A stretch of 64,000 nt of DNA from Mycobacterium szulgai (lineage in GTDB: Bacteria; Actinomycetota; Actinomycetes; Mycobacteriales; Mycobacteriaceae), in assembly GCF_002116635.1 (NCBI RefSeq), contig NZ_LQPW01000171.1:1-64000 (forward strand), in the 5' to 3' direction. The position numbers were made by a program, and so were the translations under genes. This document shows positions 15,543 to 25,292 of the stretch, piece by piece. The notes below the pieces were generated by a model. It saw only the letters and a program-made list of their open reading frames with translations. It had not been told where the DNA came from and did not search any database. Each line of letters starts with the position of its first letter. Within the stretch, counting starts at the first letter, position 1.

Positions 15543-17807
15543 ATGGGACAACACCCTCAAGTGGTGGCACCCAACAACCAAGCCCCGCCGGACCGAGAAG
15601 GCGCCCAGACGGTGTTCACCTTCTGCCGCTATTGCCTGGCCTCATGCGGTATCGAGGTCAGCGTCGAAGCGAATCGGGTGCGCAAAATATCGGCCGACAA
15701 GCAGAATCCGCACAGTTGGCAGGATTTCTGTGCCAAAGGCCGCACCGCAGCCCAGCTCGTCGAGCATCCACGCCGGATCCTCGCCCCGATGCGGCGGGTT
15801 GGCGATCACTACGTCGAGGCGACGTGGGATGAGGCGATCTCGGATATCGCCGCCCGCATGACGGCGCTGATCGACGCCGACGGGCCTGACGCCATTGCGG
15901 CCTATTACGGGAATCCGGCCGCATACTCGTTGTCCAACCTGATCTTCCTCAACGGCTGGCTCGACGCGATCGGCAGCTATAACCGGTATGCGGTGGGCTC
16001 GGTCGACCAGAACGCGCTGCACGTGGTGGCCGAGGCTATGTACGGTTCGGCGATAATGGTGCCCGTCTCCGACATCGACCACTGCGACTACTTCTTGCTG
16101 ATCGGCGCCAATCCCGCAGTGAGCGCTTGGAATTGGGTGGAAAGCGCCCCGGGTGGCTGGCAGCGCGCGCTGGCCCGGCAGCGGCAGGGCGCCAAAATCG
16201 TCGTCGTCGACCCATTGCGCACCGAATCCGCCGACAAGGCCGACATCCATGTCGCGGTGCGTCCAGGTCACGATTGGGCGCTGTTGCTGGCGATGGTCAA
16301 AGTGATTCTCGATGAACGCCTCGAGCACTCCGGCGATTGCCGGCAACTCACCATCGGCATGCCGGCACTGCGAGAGCTGGCGACCGAGGCCTCACTTGAC
16401 GACCTGGCGTACCGCTGTGATGTGCCGCGCGCCCAGATCGAATGCATCGCAAGGGGATTCGCCACCGCCAAAACCGCGATGGCGGTCACCCGCACCGGCA
16501 TCTCGCTGCATGTGTCCGGCGCCGTCGGCGAATGGCTGGGTCAGGTGCTCAATGTGATCACCGGGCGAATGGATCGCCCCGGCGGTCGCCGGTTCGAGGC
16601 CGGGTATGTCGACGCACTGCGATTGGCGGCCGCGGCCAGGACACCTGACCACAAGAGCCGGCTGACGGGTCGCGCGATGGTCGCCGGCGCGCACGCGCTG
16701 AGCGAACTGCCGGCCGAGATCACCACTCCGGGCCGCGGGCAGATCCGCGCTTTGGTGATCGACGCCGGCAACCCGGTAGTCTCCGGCCCCCAGGGTGCGG
16801 CCCTGGATGGGGCACTCGCACAACTGGATCTGCTGGTGGCCATCGACTTCGTCCAGCGCGAAAGCCATCGCCATGCGCACTGGCTGCTGCCCGCGGTGCA
16901 CTGGCTCGAACGTGACGACCTGCTCGCCTTCACCAGCAATCTGCACGACGAACCGTACGTGCAATACGGGATCCACGCCGTCGATCCGCCGCAGAGCGCA
17001 CGCGAGGAATGGCGCATCTTCGTCGACCTGGCGCTGGCGATGGACGTTCCGCTGTTCGGGATCCGGGGCGTCAACGGCTTCATCAAAGCCACCCGGCGCC
17101 TGGCCCGGCTGACGCGCCGACCTGGGCTGGCGTTCACACCGCACTGGATCAACCGAATCCTCGTGGCAACGTCACACAAGGTGAACGGTCACAAGTTGAA
17201 ATGGCGTGAGCTGCTTGCCAATCCGCATGGAATGGTGCTCGGGCCGCGAGAGTACGGTCACTTCGCGGCCGCGTTGCGCACCCCCGATAAGCGCGTGCAC
17301 GTCGCGCCACCCGAACTTGTCGGTCGGGCGCGAGAACTGCTCGCCGCGTCGCCCCCCGATGCTCCTCCCGGTTACCCGTTCCAGCTCGGCAACCGCCGCA
17401 ACCGCCATTCGATGAACTCATACCTCAACGAGTTGCCCGGCCTGCACCCCGGCGGGAAGGGCAATGTCGTGCTGATCCATCCCACCGACGCTGCCGCACT
17501 CGGCATCAGCGATGGCGACCTGGTAAGGGTGTATTCACCAGTCGGCGCGGTCGAGATCAGAGCCGAACTCAGCGACCGGCCCAGACCTGGCGTCATTGTC
17601 ATCGATCACGGCTGGGGCTCGCGAATCTTCGACCCGCACAAGGGATCTGCGACGCAATCGTTCGGCGTGAACCGCAACCTGCTGATCGACGCGGGGCCGG
17701 TGGACCCGCTGTCGCAAACCCCAGCGATGAGTTCGACCTACGTAGCTGTCGCAGGATCAGGCTCGGCACAACTGGATCCATCCACGGAGGCGCCGGAAAA
17801 GCGGTAA
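15543..17807 (+). CDS. Molybdopterin-dependent oxidoreductase (DMSO reductase superfamily)
   Basis: About 754 residues. The N-terminal [4Fe-4S] motif is FCRYCLASCGIEV followed by DFCAKGR (C-x2-C-x3-C-x27-C), typical of formate dehydrogenase/Nap-like catalytic subunits. Molybdopterin-binding stretches follow (NRYAVGSVDQNALH, LLIGANPAVSAWNW, IVVVDPLRTESADKADIHVAVRPG). The C-terminal MGD-binding domain is GNVVLIHPTDAAALGISDGDLVRV. At the position where Cys, SeCys or Ser normally ligates molybdenum I see VDQNALH, with no clear ligand. Hence neither formate nor nitrate activity should be assumed. No electron-transfer subunit adjoins. The start is uncertain: the Shine-Dalgarno is weak, and TTG at 15516 is an alternative. 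Confidence 0.82.
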   Translation: MGQHPQVVAPNNQAPPDREGAQTVFTFCRYCLASCGIEVSVEANRVRKISADKQNPHSWQDFCAKGRTAAQLVEHPRRILAPMRRVGDHYVEATWDEAISDIAARMTALIDADGPDAIAAYYGNPAAYSLSNLIFLNGWLDAIGSYNRYAVGSVDQNALHVVAEAMYGSAIMVPVSDIDHCDYFLLIGANPAVSAWNWVESAPGGWQRALARQRQGAKIVVVDPLRTESADKADIHVAVRPGHDWALLLAMVKVILDERLEHSGDCRQLTIGMPALRELATEASLDDLAYRCDVPRAQIECIARGFATAKTAMAVTRTGISLHVSGAVGEWLGQVLNVITGRMDRPGGRRFEAGYVDALRLAAAARTPDHKSRLTGRAMVAGAHALSELPAEITTPGRGQIRALVIDAGNPVVSGPQGAALDGALAQLDLLVAIDFVQRESHRHAHWLLPAVHWLERDDLLAFTSNLHDEPYVQYGIHAVDPPQSAREEWRIFVDLALAMDVPLFGIRGVNGFIKATRRLARLTRRPGLAFTPHWINRILVATSHKVNGHKLKWRELLANPHGMVLGPREYGHFAAALRTPDKRVHVAPPELVGRARELLAASPPDAPPGYPFQLGNRRNRHSMNSYLNELPGLHPGGKGNVVLIHPTDAAALGISDGDLVRVYSPVGAVEIRAELSDRPRPGVIVIDHGWGSRIFDPHKGSATQSFGVNRNLLIDAGPVDPLSQTPAMSSTYVAVAGSGSAQLDPSTEAPEKR

Positions 17808-17822
17808 GCCGGAGCTTGGCGG

Positions 17823-18503
17823 TCAGATGCTTCGTACCGCTGAATGCAGCGCCCCTCCCAGCGAGCGGTGCGCGTCGGGAAGTCGCCGACGGCGAATCAT
17901 GTGCACCAGCACGAGCATCGATACCGCAGCGGCATAGATGCACCACAGTGATGCGAATGCATGGATATAGACAAGGGCCACCACCACGAGCCCCACCAGA
18001 TTCAGCGCTCCGAACGCCACTATCGAGGGGTAGCCCGACAGGAGTGCGGGCCCGATGACGGCAATGATGTAGAGAACCGCCCAGACAATGCCGTGCTGGA
18101 CTGACTGCTGATATTCCAGCGTGTGGGGATGCACGACGACTTTGACGGGCCGACAGAGAACGACGTAGCCGAGATAGGCCGATACGACCCCGCCGAGAAT
18201 CACAAAGGGCGCCACCCGCAGCCGCAAGCCATGCGGTTCAAGCAGCAATACGGACAGTGGCACCAGGGTGGGCAACAGCGACATAGCGATGAAGAGATAC
18301 GTGCGCACCGCCAGGTGAATGGCGAAGGCGTCGCTGGTCGCCGACGGCCATATCGCGGCCTCGACGAATTGGTGGACCGCGAACACCGCGGGCAGCAGCG
18401 CGAACGGTACCTCGCGCGAGTGTCTCACCTCTCGCAGTGCCGCCACGGCAAACGGCACCAGTGCGGCACCGACCACCAGATCGGCAGTCCTGGAAAAACA
18501 CAC
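17823..18503 (-). CDS. DUF6629-like integral membrane protein
   Basis: About 226 residues with six or seven hydrophobic segments. The N-terminus CFSRTADLVVGAALVPFAVAALREV and the following FALLPAVFAVHQFVEAAIW match the DUF6629 family of actinobacterial membrane proteins. Family members start MCFS, so the GTG before CFS at 18503 is chosen over an ATG 24 codons upstream. The function is unknown. It converges with the oxidoreductase gene. The rightmost residues are basic (HMIRRRRLPDAHR), likely cytoplasmic. Confidence 0.7.
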   Translation of the reverse strand: MCFSRTADLVVGAALVPFAVAALREVRHSREVPFALLPAVFAVHQFVEAAIWPSATSDAFAIHLAVRTYLFIAMSLLPTLVPLSVLLLEPHGLRLRVAPFVILGGVVSAYLGYVVLCRPVKVVVHPHTLEYQQSVQHGIVWAVLYIIAVIGPALLSGYPSIVAFGALNLVGLVVVALVYIHAFASLWCIYAAAVSMLVLVHMIRRRRLPDAHRSLGGALHSAVRSI

Positions 18504-18586
18504 CACGAGTGTGTTCCCGCGCCCCAGCACTACAAACCACTGCCGCCGCGAGAGGTGATCGCACGTTGAGATCACTCGTCACAGCA

Positions 18587-20245
18587 CTACGTGACCGCGA
18601 GCCGGCACGCACATGACGCGCGAATCGGCACGTCGGCGCGCGCGGCGGCCAGCGCCAGCTGCTGGCCGATGATTGCGGCTTCGCCGGCACGGCCGAGCCG
18701 CTGCAGACATTCGTGATAGCCGTGCAGGCTCCACACATTTCCGGGGTGCTGACAGGGCCGGGCCAGCGTGCGGTCCAGGCCCAGGTCGGCGGCGTATACG
18801 GCGGTCGCCTCCTCGACGTGGCCCTGCTCGAGCAACAGAGCTCCGTAGGCGTGGCGGGTGGGCTGCATCCAGCCCCAGGGTTCGTCGTAGGGCAGCGCGT
18901 CGTCGAGTTCGACAGCGCGCCTCAAATGAGCGAAAGCTTCGTCGAAATGTCTTTCTCGGTAGGCGATTTCGCCGTCGACCATGGCAGCGGCCACCGCGAG
19001 GATATCCCTACTGGTGTTGTTGAACAGGTACCGCGACTGTGGTACGCGCCCGTAGGCTTCGGCGAACGCGCCGCGTTCGGCGTGTGCCCGCTCGAGTTGA
19101 CCGGTGGCCGCCAATGCCACCGCTCGCCCGTAGTGCATGGTCGCTGCGGTGCTGCAGTACAGCTCCGGGTCGTGCGGCAAGGGCTGGGCGATCAGCTCGT
19201 CCCACCGCCCGAAGCGCACCAGCACGTGGGTGCGCAGCGGCACGAACGCCTCGAGCCAGTCAGCCATCGGCGGGGACTCGATGGACAGCAGCTCGGGAGT
19301 CAGTTGAGCGGCGAGCTCGTCTGACGCCTGCAAGGCGATCTGTGATCGACCTTCGAACATCGCCGAGTACACGATGAAGTGCAGATCGTGGGCGCGGTAC
19401 AGCGAGTAGAAGTTCAACGGCCCCTCGCGCTGAACGAAGTGCCGGTCCGCTTGCACCGCAGCCTGATTGGCGACCACCGAGCTGCGATAATCGCCACACA
19501 GCACGTCGATGTGGCTGGGCATGTGCTGCAGATGGCCGGCGTCGGGCACTAGGCCGCGCAGCATGTCCGCCGCCGGTAGTGCCAGCTCCGGAGTGGCCGA
19601 CATCTCCATGGTGTGCAGGTAAAGATGCAGGATCCCCGGATGTTCGCGACCGGCCGGCCCGGCGAGCGCTGCATCGAGGATCCGCTTGGCCTCGATCACC
19701 CGGGAGCCGGCGGCGGGCCGGCCGGTGGCGGTGTCCCACAGCGCCCACGCCGTCACATTGACCAGCGCGTCGGCGGCCAGCGCTTGTACGTCCATATCGT
19801 GCGGATGGGCCGCGGCCAGCGCCGTCATCGCGTCGGCATAGCCGGCAAGGCCCGCCCGCAGAGCGCTGATCTCGCCGGGATCGTCGGTGGGAAACCGTGC
19901 CTGCAGCGCGACGATGAGACCTCGCTCCACCGCGCTGGCCCGACCACCGGCGGCCAGCGCGAGTTCACTGCGGGCGCGGGCCAGCGAGGAGCCCAAGTCC
20001 ACCGGGTCGAACGCCTCCCACGCCTTGTTGTAATTGGGCCCGATCGCGTAGGCGATTCCCCACCGCGCGATCGCCAGATCCGGGTCGTGCTTCAAGGCAC
20101 GCTCGAAGCAGCGGATCGCCTCCTCATGGTTGAACGCGTAGGCCCAGACCAGCCCGCGGTCGAACCAGACTTGTGCTGGCGCAGAAGGAGTTTCGACCGG
20201 CCGGTGATAGGAGCCGAGGTCGAAATACCGGTCGTCGGCAGTCAT
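18587..20245 (-). CDS. TPR-repeat protein
   Basis: A 552-residue protein made of helical repeats. Recognisable TPR units are VWAYAFNHEEAIRCFERALKHDPDLAI near residue 33 and YRERHFDEAFAHLRRAVELDDALPY near 420. No signal peptide is seen. A conserved central stretch (HPGILHLYLHTMEMSATPELALPAADMLRGLVPDAGHLQHMPSHI) has several His residues of the type seen in a widespread family of large TPR proteins, but no catalytic role is proved. Its start overlaps the stop of the upstream alpha/beta-hydrolase gene (ATGA), so the two are translationally coupled. Confidence 0.75.
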   Translation of the reverse strand: MTADDRYFDLGSYHRPVETPSAPAQVWFDRGLVWAYAFNHEEAIRCFERALKHDPDLAIARWGIAYAIGPNYNKAWEAFDPVDLGSSLARARSELALAAGGRASAVERGLIVALQARFPTDDPGEISALRAGLAGYADAMTALAAAHPHDMDVQALAADALVNVTAWALWDTATGRPAAGSRVIEAKRILDAALAGPAGREHPGILHLYLHTMEMSATPELALPAADMLRGLVPDAGHLQHMPSHIDVLCGDYRSSVVANQAAVQADRHFVQREGPLNFYSLYRAHDLHFIVYSAMFEGRSQIALQASDELAAQLTPELLSIESPPMADWLEAFVPLRTHVLVRFGRWDELIAQPLPHDPELYCSTAATMHYGRAVALAATGQLERAHAERGAFAEAYGRVPQSRYLFNNTSRDILAVAAAMVDGEIAYRERHFDEAFAHLRRAVELDDALPYDEPWGWMQPTRHAYGALLLEQGHVEEATAVYAADLGLDRTLARPCQHPGNVWSLHGYHECLQRLGRAGEAAIIGQQLALAAARADVPIRASCACRLAVT

Positions 20246-21135
20246 GCCCGCACCCGCAGGCGCTCGACGATAACGGCTCGCGCAGCACTGCCTTCCGGGA
20301 TGGGCAGCAGCGGATAGACGTGCAACAAACCCGACCGCTCGTGGTAGTCCACCGCCACACCCGCGGCGCCGGCCTTCTGCACCAGCGCTCGAGCATCGGG
20401 GTTGAGGATGTCGCGGGTGCCGCTGAAGACGGTCAACGGTCCCAGACCGGCCAGATCGCCGGCAAGTGGACTACACCGCGGATCGTCGACGGGCAAGTCG
20501 CCACGCCACTGCTCGGCCATCACCAGCAAAGCTGCACGGCCTAACCAGGGATCGTTTGGCTCGATCGAGTCGATCAGCGGGTCGCTCAGCGACAGGTCGA
20601 GTACCGGTGAGATCAGCACGGTTTGCGGTAGCACGGTCCCGTGGTCATCGCGCAGGAGCAACGCCACCGACAGGGCAAGCTGGCCACCGGCCGAGTCACC
20701 GGCCAGGCACACGCTGTCGCAGGACGCTGCGGCTTGAGCAACCAACTCGACGATCACCGGCACCACATCGACGGCGGTGGCGAATGGAATCAGTGGATAA
20801 ATCGGCACGATCACCCGCGCCTGCGCCCCGGACGCTATCTGGGCAGCCAATTGCCAATGCTGCGAGGTGATTTCATTGACCCACGCGCCGCCGTGCAGAT
20901 AGAAAACAGTGCGCTCAGGTGTTCCGGTTGTGGGCGCAATCGTGTAAATCGGCCAGCCGAATTGCCGCTGGACGACCACCCTCACATCGGCGGGTAAGCG
21001 AGGCGGGCCGTACGGCAGCGGGCGCAACGCACGCTGGTCGATGTGGTCACGGGCGCTCTGAGCGTCGGCATAGGGACGCGTCCTGCCGGTGAGGCGAAGC
21101 ACTGCCGGCAGCACCCGGCTTCCCCAGCTTGTCAA
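20242..21135 (-). CDS. Alpha/beta hydrolase, hormone-sensitive-lipase (LipH/LipN) type
   Basis: A 297-residue esterase. The oxyanion-hole motif HGGAW, the nucleophile elbow GDSAGG, an Asp in SGTRDILNPDA and a His in GLLHVYPL form the expected HSL-family set. Short-chain ester or lipid hydrolysis is likely; the natural substrate is unknown. The TTG start at 21135 follows TGAAGGGATG. Thirteen bases separate it from the SMP-30-like gene before it, so SMP-30, esterase and TPR protein form one operon. Confidence 0.88.
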   Translation of the reverse strand: MTSWGSRVLPAVLRLTGRTRPYADAQSARDHIDQRALRPLPYGPPRLPADVRVVVQRQFGWPIYTIAPTTGTPERTVFYLHGGAWVNEITSQHWQLAAQIASGAQARVIVPIYPLIPFATAVDVVPVIVELVAQAAASCDSVCLAGDSAGGQLALSVALLLRDDHGTVLPQTVLISPVLDLSLSDPLIDSIEPNDPWLGRAALLVMAEQWRGDLPVDDPRCSPLAGDLAGLGPLTVFSGTRDILNPDARALVQKAGAAGVAVDYHERSGLLHVYPLLPIPEGSAARAVIVERLRVRA

Positions 21136-21147
21136 CGGCGCATCCCT

Positions 21148-22014
21148 TCAGAGCAGCGACGGGTCGCTCGGATCGGATGGATCGAACCGCACCCGCAGCA
21201 AAGACTGACTGCCTGCCGCAGTGACGTACAGCTCGTCAAGGCCCGCGCCGCCGATGCAGACGTTGGTGGGAAACGATCCTGCCGGCAGGTCGAGCACGGC
21301 GCTGCACTCGCCGCCGGGGTCGATGACATCGATCCGGTCGGCTCCGGTCAGCGCGACCCACGCCTGCCCCGACGGACTGATCAGCATCCCGTCCGGCCAG
21401 CCGTTGTCGAACGTGTGCACCAGCCGCGCCTGCGCCCAAGACGGCGCCCCCGGCGCGGCTACGGCATAGGCGAGCAACCCCGAGGAGAGCGTCGCCGTGA
21501 CCAGTAAGGACCGCCCAACCGGCCCCTCGCCGGTGAACGCAAGCCCATTGATGAACACCGGACCGTTGTCGACGATTCGTTGCGGCGCGCCGCCGTCAAG
21601 CGGACAGGCCCACAGCCAGCCCAGCGCACTGTCGTCGGTTGCGCTGAAAACACTTTCACCGCGCGGGTCGGTCACCCACAACCGGCCGTCCGGGCCGAAC
21701 GCCAGGTCGTTGGGTGCATCCATGCCCGTGGACAAGTAGTCGACGCATCCGCCGGTGACGATCTGCACCCCCGCGGGCGCCGGACCACTCGCGCCGAAGA
21801 CGCCGCCGTTCTGAGCGACGTACAGCGCACCGTCAGGGCCCAGGGCAAGTCCGTTGGGGCCGCCGCCGGTGACGATCTGTTCCACGGGACCGCCCGCCGG
21901 GTCGACGATGTAGAGGCAGCCGCGGCTGATCGAGGTGAGGGCAATCCGTCCGTCAGGCAGCCACACCGGTCCCTCGGTGAAGCCGAGATCGTCGGCAACC
22001 AGGTCTATGCGCAT
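21148..22014 (-). CDS. SMP-30/gluconolactonase/LRE-type beta-propeller protein
   Basis: A 288-residue protein. The start MRIDLVADDLGFTEGPVWLPDGRI carries the family E of FTEGPVW, a metal ligand in SMP-30 lactonases. Later ligands are probably the N of DAPNDLAFGPDGRLWVTD and the D of WPDGMLISP. The family hydrolyses lactones or organophosphates with a divalent metal. The ATG at 22014 has AGAGGG upstream, so the long upstream extension inside the next gene is not used. It lies just after an enoyl-CoA hydratase gene in the same direction. Confidence 0.85.
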   Translation of the reverse strand: MRIDLVADDLGFTEGPVWLPDGRIALTSISRGCLYIVDPAGGPVEQIVTGGGPNGLALGPDGALYVAQNGGVFGASGPAPAGVQIVTGGCVDYLSTGMDAPNDLAFGPDGRLWVTDPRGESVFSATDDSALGWLWACPLDGGAPQRIVDNGPVFINGLAFTGEGPVGRSLLVTATLSSGLLAYAVAAPGAPSWAQARLVHTFDNGWPDGMLISPSGQAWVALTGADRIDVIDPGGECSAVLDLPAGSFPTNVCIGGAGLDELYVTAAGSQSLLRVRFDPSDPSDPSLL

Positions 22015-22033
22015 CTTGACCCTCTCTGGTTGA

Positions 22034-22855
22034 TTACCGGCGTACCGATCCCGGCAGCTGCTCCCACTCCCCTGACACCGACGACGTCCAGCGGGGCGCG
22101 CGGCGCTGCAGAAAGGCCTCGACGCCCTCGCGTGCATCGGCGCTACCCATCACCCGGTGATGCAGCTGCGTTTCCAGGTCGGCGACCCGACGCGGCGGGT
22201 AGCCGTTGATCATGGTGTCCCACAGCAGGCGCTTGCTCAGCGCGGCCGACATCGGCGCGACGTTGACTGCGATGTCGTGTGCCACCGCCATCGCGTGGCC
22301 GCGTACCTCGGCTGCGGACAGCGACCGGGTGGCGATCCCGATAGCGGCCGCCTCGGCACCGTCGAAGGTGCGTCCGGTCAGCAGGAGATCGGCCGCGACG
22401 GCACCGCCCACCAGGTGCGGCAGCGTCCAATGTGACATGCAATCGGGTATAACTCCCCGACGCACCTGTGCGACAGCGTATTTCGCGTCGGTGGCCATGA
22501 TGCGGATGTCGGCCTGCAAAGCGATGGTCAAGCCGATACCGATGGCGTGCCCGTTTACCGCCGCGATGACCGGCGTGCGCAGCTCGAACGCCGCCGGATC
22601 GGTCGGCGCGGCGGTGAAGTCGCCGGATGCAGCGCCGAAAGGGCTTGTCTCAGTGGCGAAGTCGGCTCCGGCGCAAAAGGCTTCCCCGGCTCCGGTGAGG
22701 ACGATCGCGCGGACCGCATCATCGTCGTCGCACTGTCGGTACGCCCGATTGAGCAGCGCGCCCATCTCCGCGGTGTAGGCATTGCGCCGCTCGGGGCGGT
22801 TGAGGGTCAGCACCGCGACGCCGTCGGCGATCTCCACAGTGAGATCAGCGCTCAT
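22034..22855 (-). CDS. Enoyl-CoA hydratase/isomerase family protein
   Basis: A 273-residue crotonase-fold protein: VAVLTLNRPERRNAYTAEM near the start, the CoA-binding ADFATE loop after AFCAG, and the oxyanion-hole strand AAVNGHAIGIGLTIALQADIRIM. The first catalytic Glu position of hydratases appears not to be Glu here (QVRRGVIPDCMSHWTLPHLVGG), so an isomerase or other crotonase activity is as likely as hydration. The start is ATG at 22855; an upstream extension of 92 codons lacks support. It is divergent from the FAD oxidoreductase gene. Confidence 0.85.
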   Translation of the reverse strand: MSADLTVEIADGVAVLTLNRPERRNAYTAEMGALLNRAYRQCDDDDAVRAIVLTGAGEAFCAGADFATETSPFGAASGDFTAAPTDPAAFELRTPVIAAVNGHAIGIGLTIALQADIRIMATDAKYAVAQVRRGVIPDCMSHWTLPHLVGGAVAADLLLTGRTFDGAEAAAIGIATRSLSAAEVRGHAMAVAHDIAVNVAPMSAALSKRLLWDTMINGYPPRRVADLETQLHHRVMGSADAREGVEAFLQRRAPRWTSSVSGEWEQLPGSVRR

Positions 22856-22963
22856 CTCGGCAAAGATACCCACCCTGCGGTTCGGGCGATTCGACGCCCC
22901 AGGCGCTATCGTGTCGCAACGGTCTTTTAGCGCCGGCACAGCGCAGGGACCGGGAGGAGGGAC

Positions 22964-24364
22964 ATGAGAACTATCGAGGCCGACTACCTGGTAGTCGGTG
23001 CCGGAGCCATGGGCATGGCGTTCACCGACACGCTGATCACCGAATCCGACGCCCGGGTGGTCATCGTAGACCGCGCATGTCAACCTGGTGGACATTGGAC
23101 CACCGCCTACCCCTTCGTACGGCTGCACCAACCGTCGGCGTACTACGGAGTGAACTCAAGAGCTTTGGGCAACAACACCATTGACAGCGTGGGCTGGAAC
23201 CAGGGACTCAACGAGCTGGCGCCGGTCGGCGAGGTATGCGCATATTTCGATGCCGTGATGCAGCAACAGTTTCTGCCCACCGGACGGGTCGAGTACTTCC
23301 CGATGAGCGAGTATCTCGGAGACGCCCGCTTCCGGACCCTGGCGGGCACCGAATACGGCGTCACCGTAAGGCAGCGGATAGTGGATGCCACCTATCTGCG
23401 TGCCATCGTGCCGTCCATGCGGCCAGCGCCGTACTCCGTGGCACCTGGTATTGACTGCATCGCCCCCAATGAATTGGCGAAGTTCGCCGCGCGGGACCGC
23501 TATGTCGTCATCGGGGCGGGCAAAACCGGGATGGACGTCTGTCTCTGGTTGCTGCGCCATGACATCGCCCCCGACAAACTGACCTGGATCATGCCGCGTG
23601 ATTCGTGGCTGATCGATCGGGCCACGCTGCAGCCGGGGCCGACGTTCATCAAGCAATTCCGGGACAGCTACGGCGCCACCCTGGAGGCGATCGACGCCGC
23701 GGCATCGGCCGACGACCTGTTCGACCGGCTGGAGACGGCCGGCACCCTGATCCGCCTCGACCCCTCGATTCGTCCGCTTATGTACCGGTGTGCGACGGTG
23801 TCGCAACCCGAGTTGCACCAATTGCGCCGTATCCGCGACATCGTCCGGATGGGCCACGTGCAACGCGTCGAGCCGACCAGCATCGTCCTGGACGACGGGT
23901 CGGTTCCGGCTTCCCCGTCGGCCCTCTACATCGACTGCACGGCCGACGGTGCCCCGCAACGGCCGGCCACGCCGGTGTTCGACGCCGGCTCCATCACCCT
24001 GCAGGCGGTGCGCGGATGCCAGCAGGTGTTCAGCGCCGCCTTCACCGCGCACGTAGAATTCGCCTACGACGATGACGCGGTGAAAAACGAGCTCTGCACA
24101 CCGATTCCCCATCCGGATCGCGACTTGGACTGGTTGCGCCTGACGCAGTCCGACCTCCGCAATTTCCATCGCTGGCTGGACGATCCCGAGCTGACCGACT
24201 GGCTCAGCTCGGCTCGGCTGAATCTGCTGGCCGAGCTGCTTCCACCGTTGTCGCACAAGCCGCGAGTACGTGAGCGGGTGGTCTCGATGTTTCAGTCGAA
24301 GCTGAACACCGCGAGCGAACGGCTGGAGGGCCTACTCAGCGCGGCCATGGCCGGACAACGATGA
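22964..24364 (+). CDS. FAD/NAD(P)-binding oxidoreductase (monooxygenase-like)
   Basis: A 466-residue protein with an N-terminal FAD-binding Rossmann motif VVGAGAMGMAF, then VIVDRACQPGGHWTTAYPFVRLHQPSAYYGVN. A second nucleotide-binding motif YVVIGAGKTGMD lies near residue 180. This two-Rossmann layout matches flavin-containing or Baeyer-Villiger-like monooxygenases, although the typical FxGxxxHxxxW fingerprint is not seen. The strong Shine-Dalgarno GGGAGGAGGGAC fixes the start. It overlaps the acyl-ACP thioesterase gene by ATGA, suggesting joint action on a fatty-acyl substrate. Confidence 0.82.
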   Translation: MRTIEADYLVVGAGAMGMAFTDTLITESDARVVIVDRACQPGGHWTTAYPFVRLHQPSAYYGVNSRALGNNTIDSVGWNQGLNELAPVGEVCAYFDAVMQQQFLPTGRVEYFPMSEYLGDARFRTLAGTEYGVTVRQRIVDATYLRAIVPSMRPAPYSVAPGIDCIAPNELAKFAARDRYVVIGAGKTGMDVCLWLLRHDIAPDKLTWIMPRDSWLIDRATLQPGPTFIKQFRDSYGATLEAIDAAASADDLFDRLETAGTLIRLDPSIRPLMYRCATVSQPELHQLRRIRDIVRMGHVQRVEPTSIVLDDGSVPASPSALYIDCTADGAPQRPATPVFDAGSITLQAVRGCQQVFSAAFTAHVEFAYDDDAVKNELCTPIPHPDRDLDWLRLTQSDLRNFHRWLDDPELTDWLSSARLNLLAELLPPLSHKPRVRERVVSMFQSKLNTASERLEGLLSAAMAGQR

Positions 24365-25116
24365 GCGTGGCTGCAGAGGTTACGGCGCCTCTGGTCGCCG
24401 TGCCCGACTCCGGCTACGTCTACCAAACCGGTTGGCGGCTAGGCACATTCGACATCGATGAGCACATGCGGCTGAGGCTGGACGGGGTGGCCCGCTACAT
24501 CCAGGAAGTCGGGGCCGAGCATCTCGCCGACGCCGGGGTTGCCGAGGTCCACCCGCATTGGATCGTGCTGCGCACGGTGATCGACGTGATAGAGCCGATC
24601 GAGCTGCCCAGCGACATTACCTTCCGCCGTTGGTGCGCAGCGCTTTCCACCAGATGGTGCTCGATGCGGGTGCAGCTGGAGGGTTCGTCCGGCGGGCGCA
24701 TCGAGACCGAGGGCTTCTGGCTGTGCGTCAATAAAGACACGCTGACGCCGTCGCGTCTCACCGACGGTTGCATCGCACGATTCGGCACCACCACCGGCAA
24801 CCACCGGCTCAAATGGCGCCCGTGGCTTACCGAGCCGATGGAATCCGGTACTGAGACGACGTTTCCCTTGCGCCGCACCGATATCGACCCTTTCGAACAC
24901 GTCAACAACACCATCTACTGGCACGGCATCCAAGAGATTCTGAGCCAGTTCCCCGACCTGGACAAGCGCCCCTATCGCGCGGTGCTCGAATACCGCAGCC
25001 CCATCAAGTTCGGTGAACAGGTGACGATTTGTTCGAGCGCAAACGCCGACGGGGTGCGCATTCACTTCACCGTCGGCAAGGACGTGCGCGCGGCCGCTTT
25101 GCTGCGCAACATCTAA
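24361..25116 (+). CDS. Acyl-ACP thioesterase family protein (FatA/B-like)
   Basis: A 251-residue double-hotdog protein: YQTGWRLGTFDIDEHMRLRLDGVARYIQEVGAEHL in the first half and the catalytic-region stretch FPLRRTDIDPFEHVNNTIYWHGIQE in the second. The D-x-x-x-H-V-N-N-x-x-Y motif is that of plant-type acyl-ACP thioesterases and acyl-CoA thioesterase relatives. It would release fatty acids from a carrier protein or CoA. It is coupled to the FAD oxidoreductase. Confidence 0.88.
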   Translation: MSVAAEVTAPLVAVPDSGYVYQTGWRLGTFDIDEHMRLRLDGVARYIQEVGAEHLADAGVAEVHPHWIVLRTVIDVIEPIELPSDITFRRWCAALSTRWCSMRVQLEGSSGGRIETEGFWLCVNKDTLTPSRLTDGCIARFGTTTGNHRLKWRPWLTEPMESGTETTFPLRRTDIDPFEHVNNTIYWHGIQEILSQFPDLDKRPYRAVLEYRSPIKFGEQVTICSSANADGVRIHFTVGKDVRAAALLRNI

Positions 25117-25292
25117 TCCGAACGCAATTCTAGAACCTTGCGGAAGTTCTGAAATGCGAGCCAAGCGCGAAAATACCGTGATAGTTTCGTAATCGGTCAT
25201 AACCGTCGCGGCTATGCTGTCACGAAATTGATCGTGATAAGTCCGTTATAACGCCGTGATAAGGATGTGATGGGTCGGCGAAGGGTTGGACA

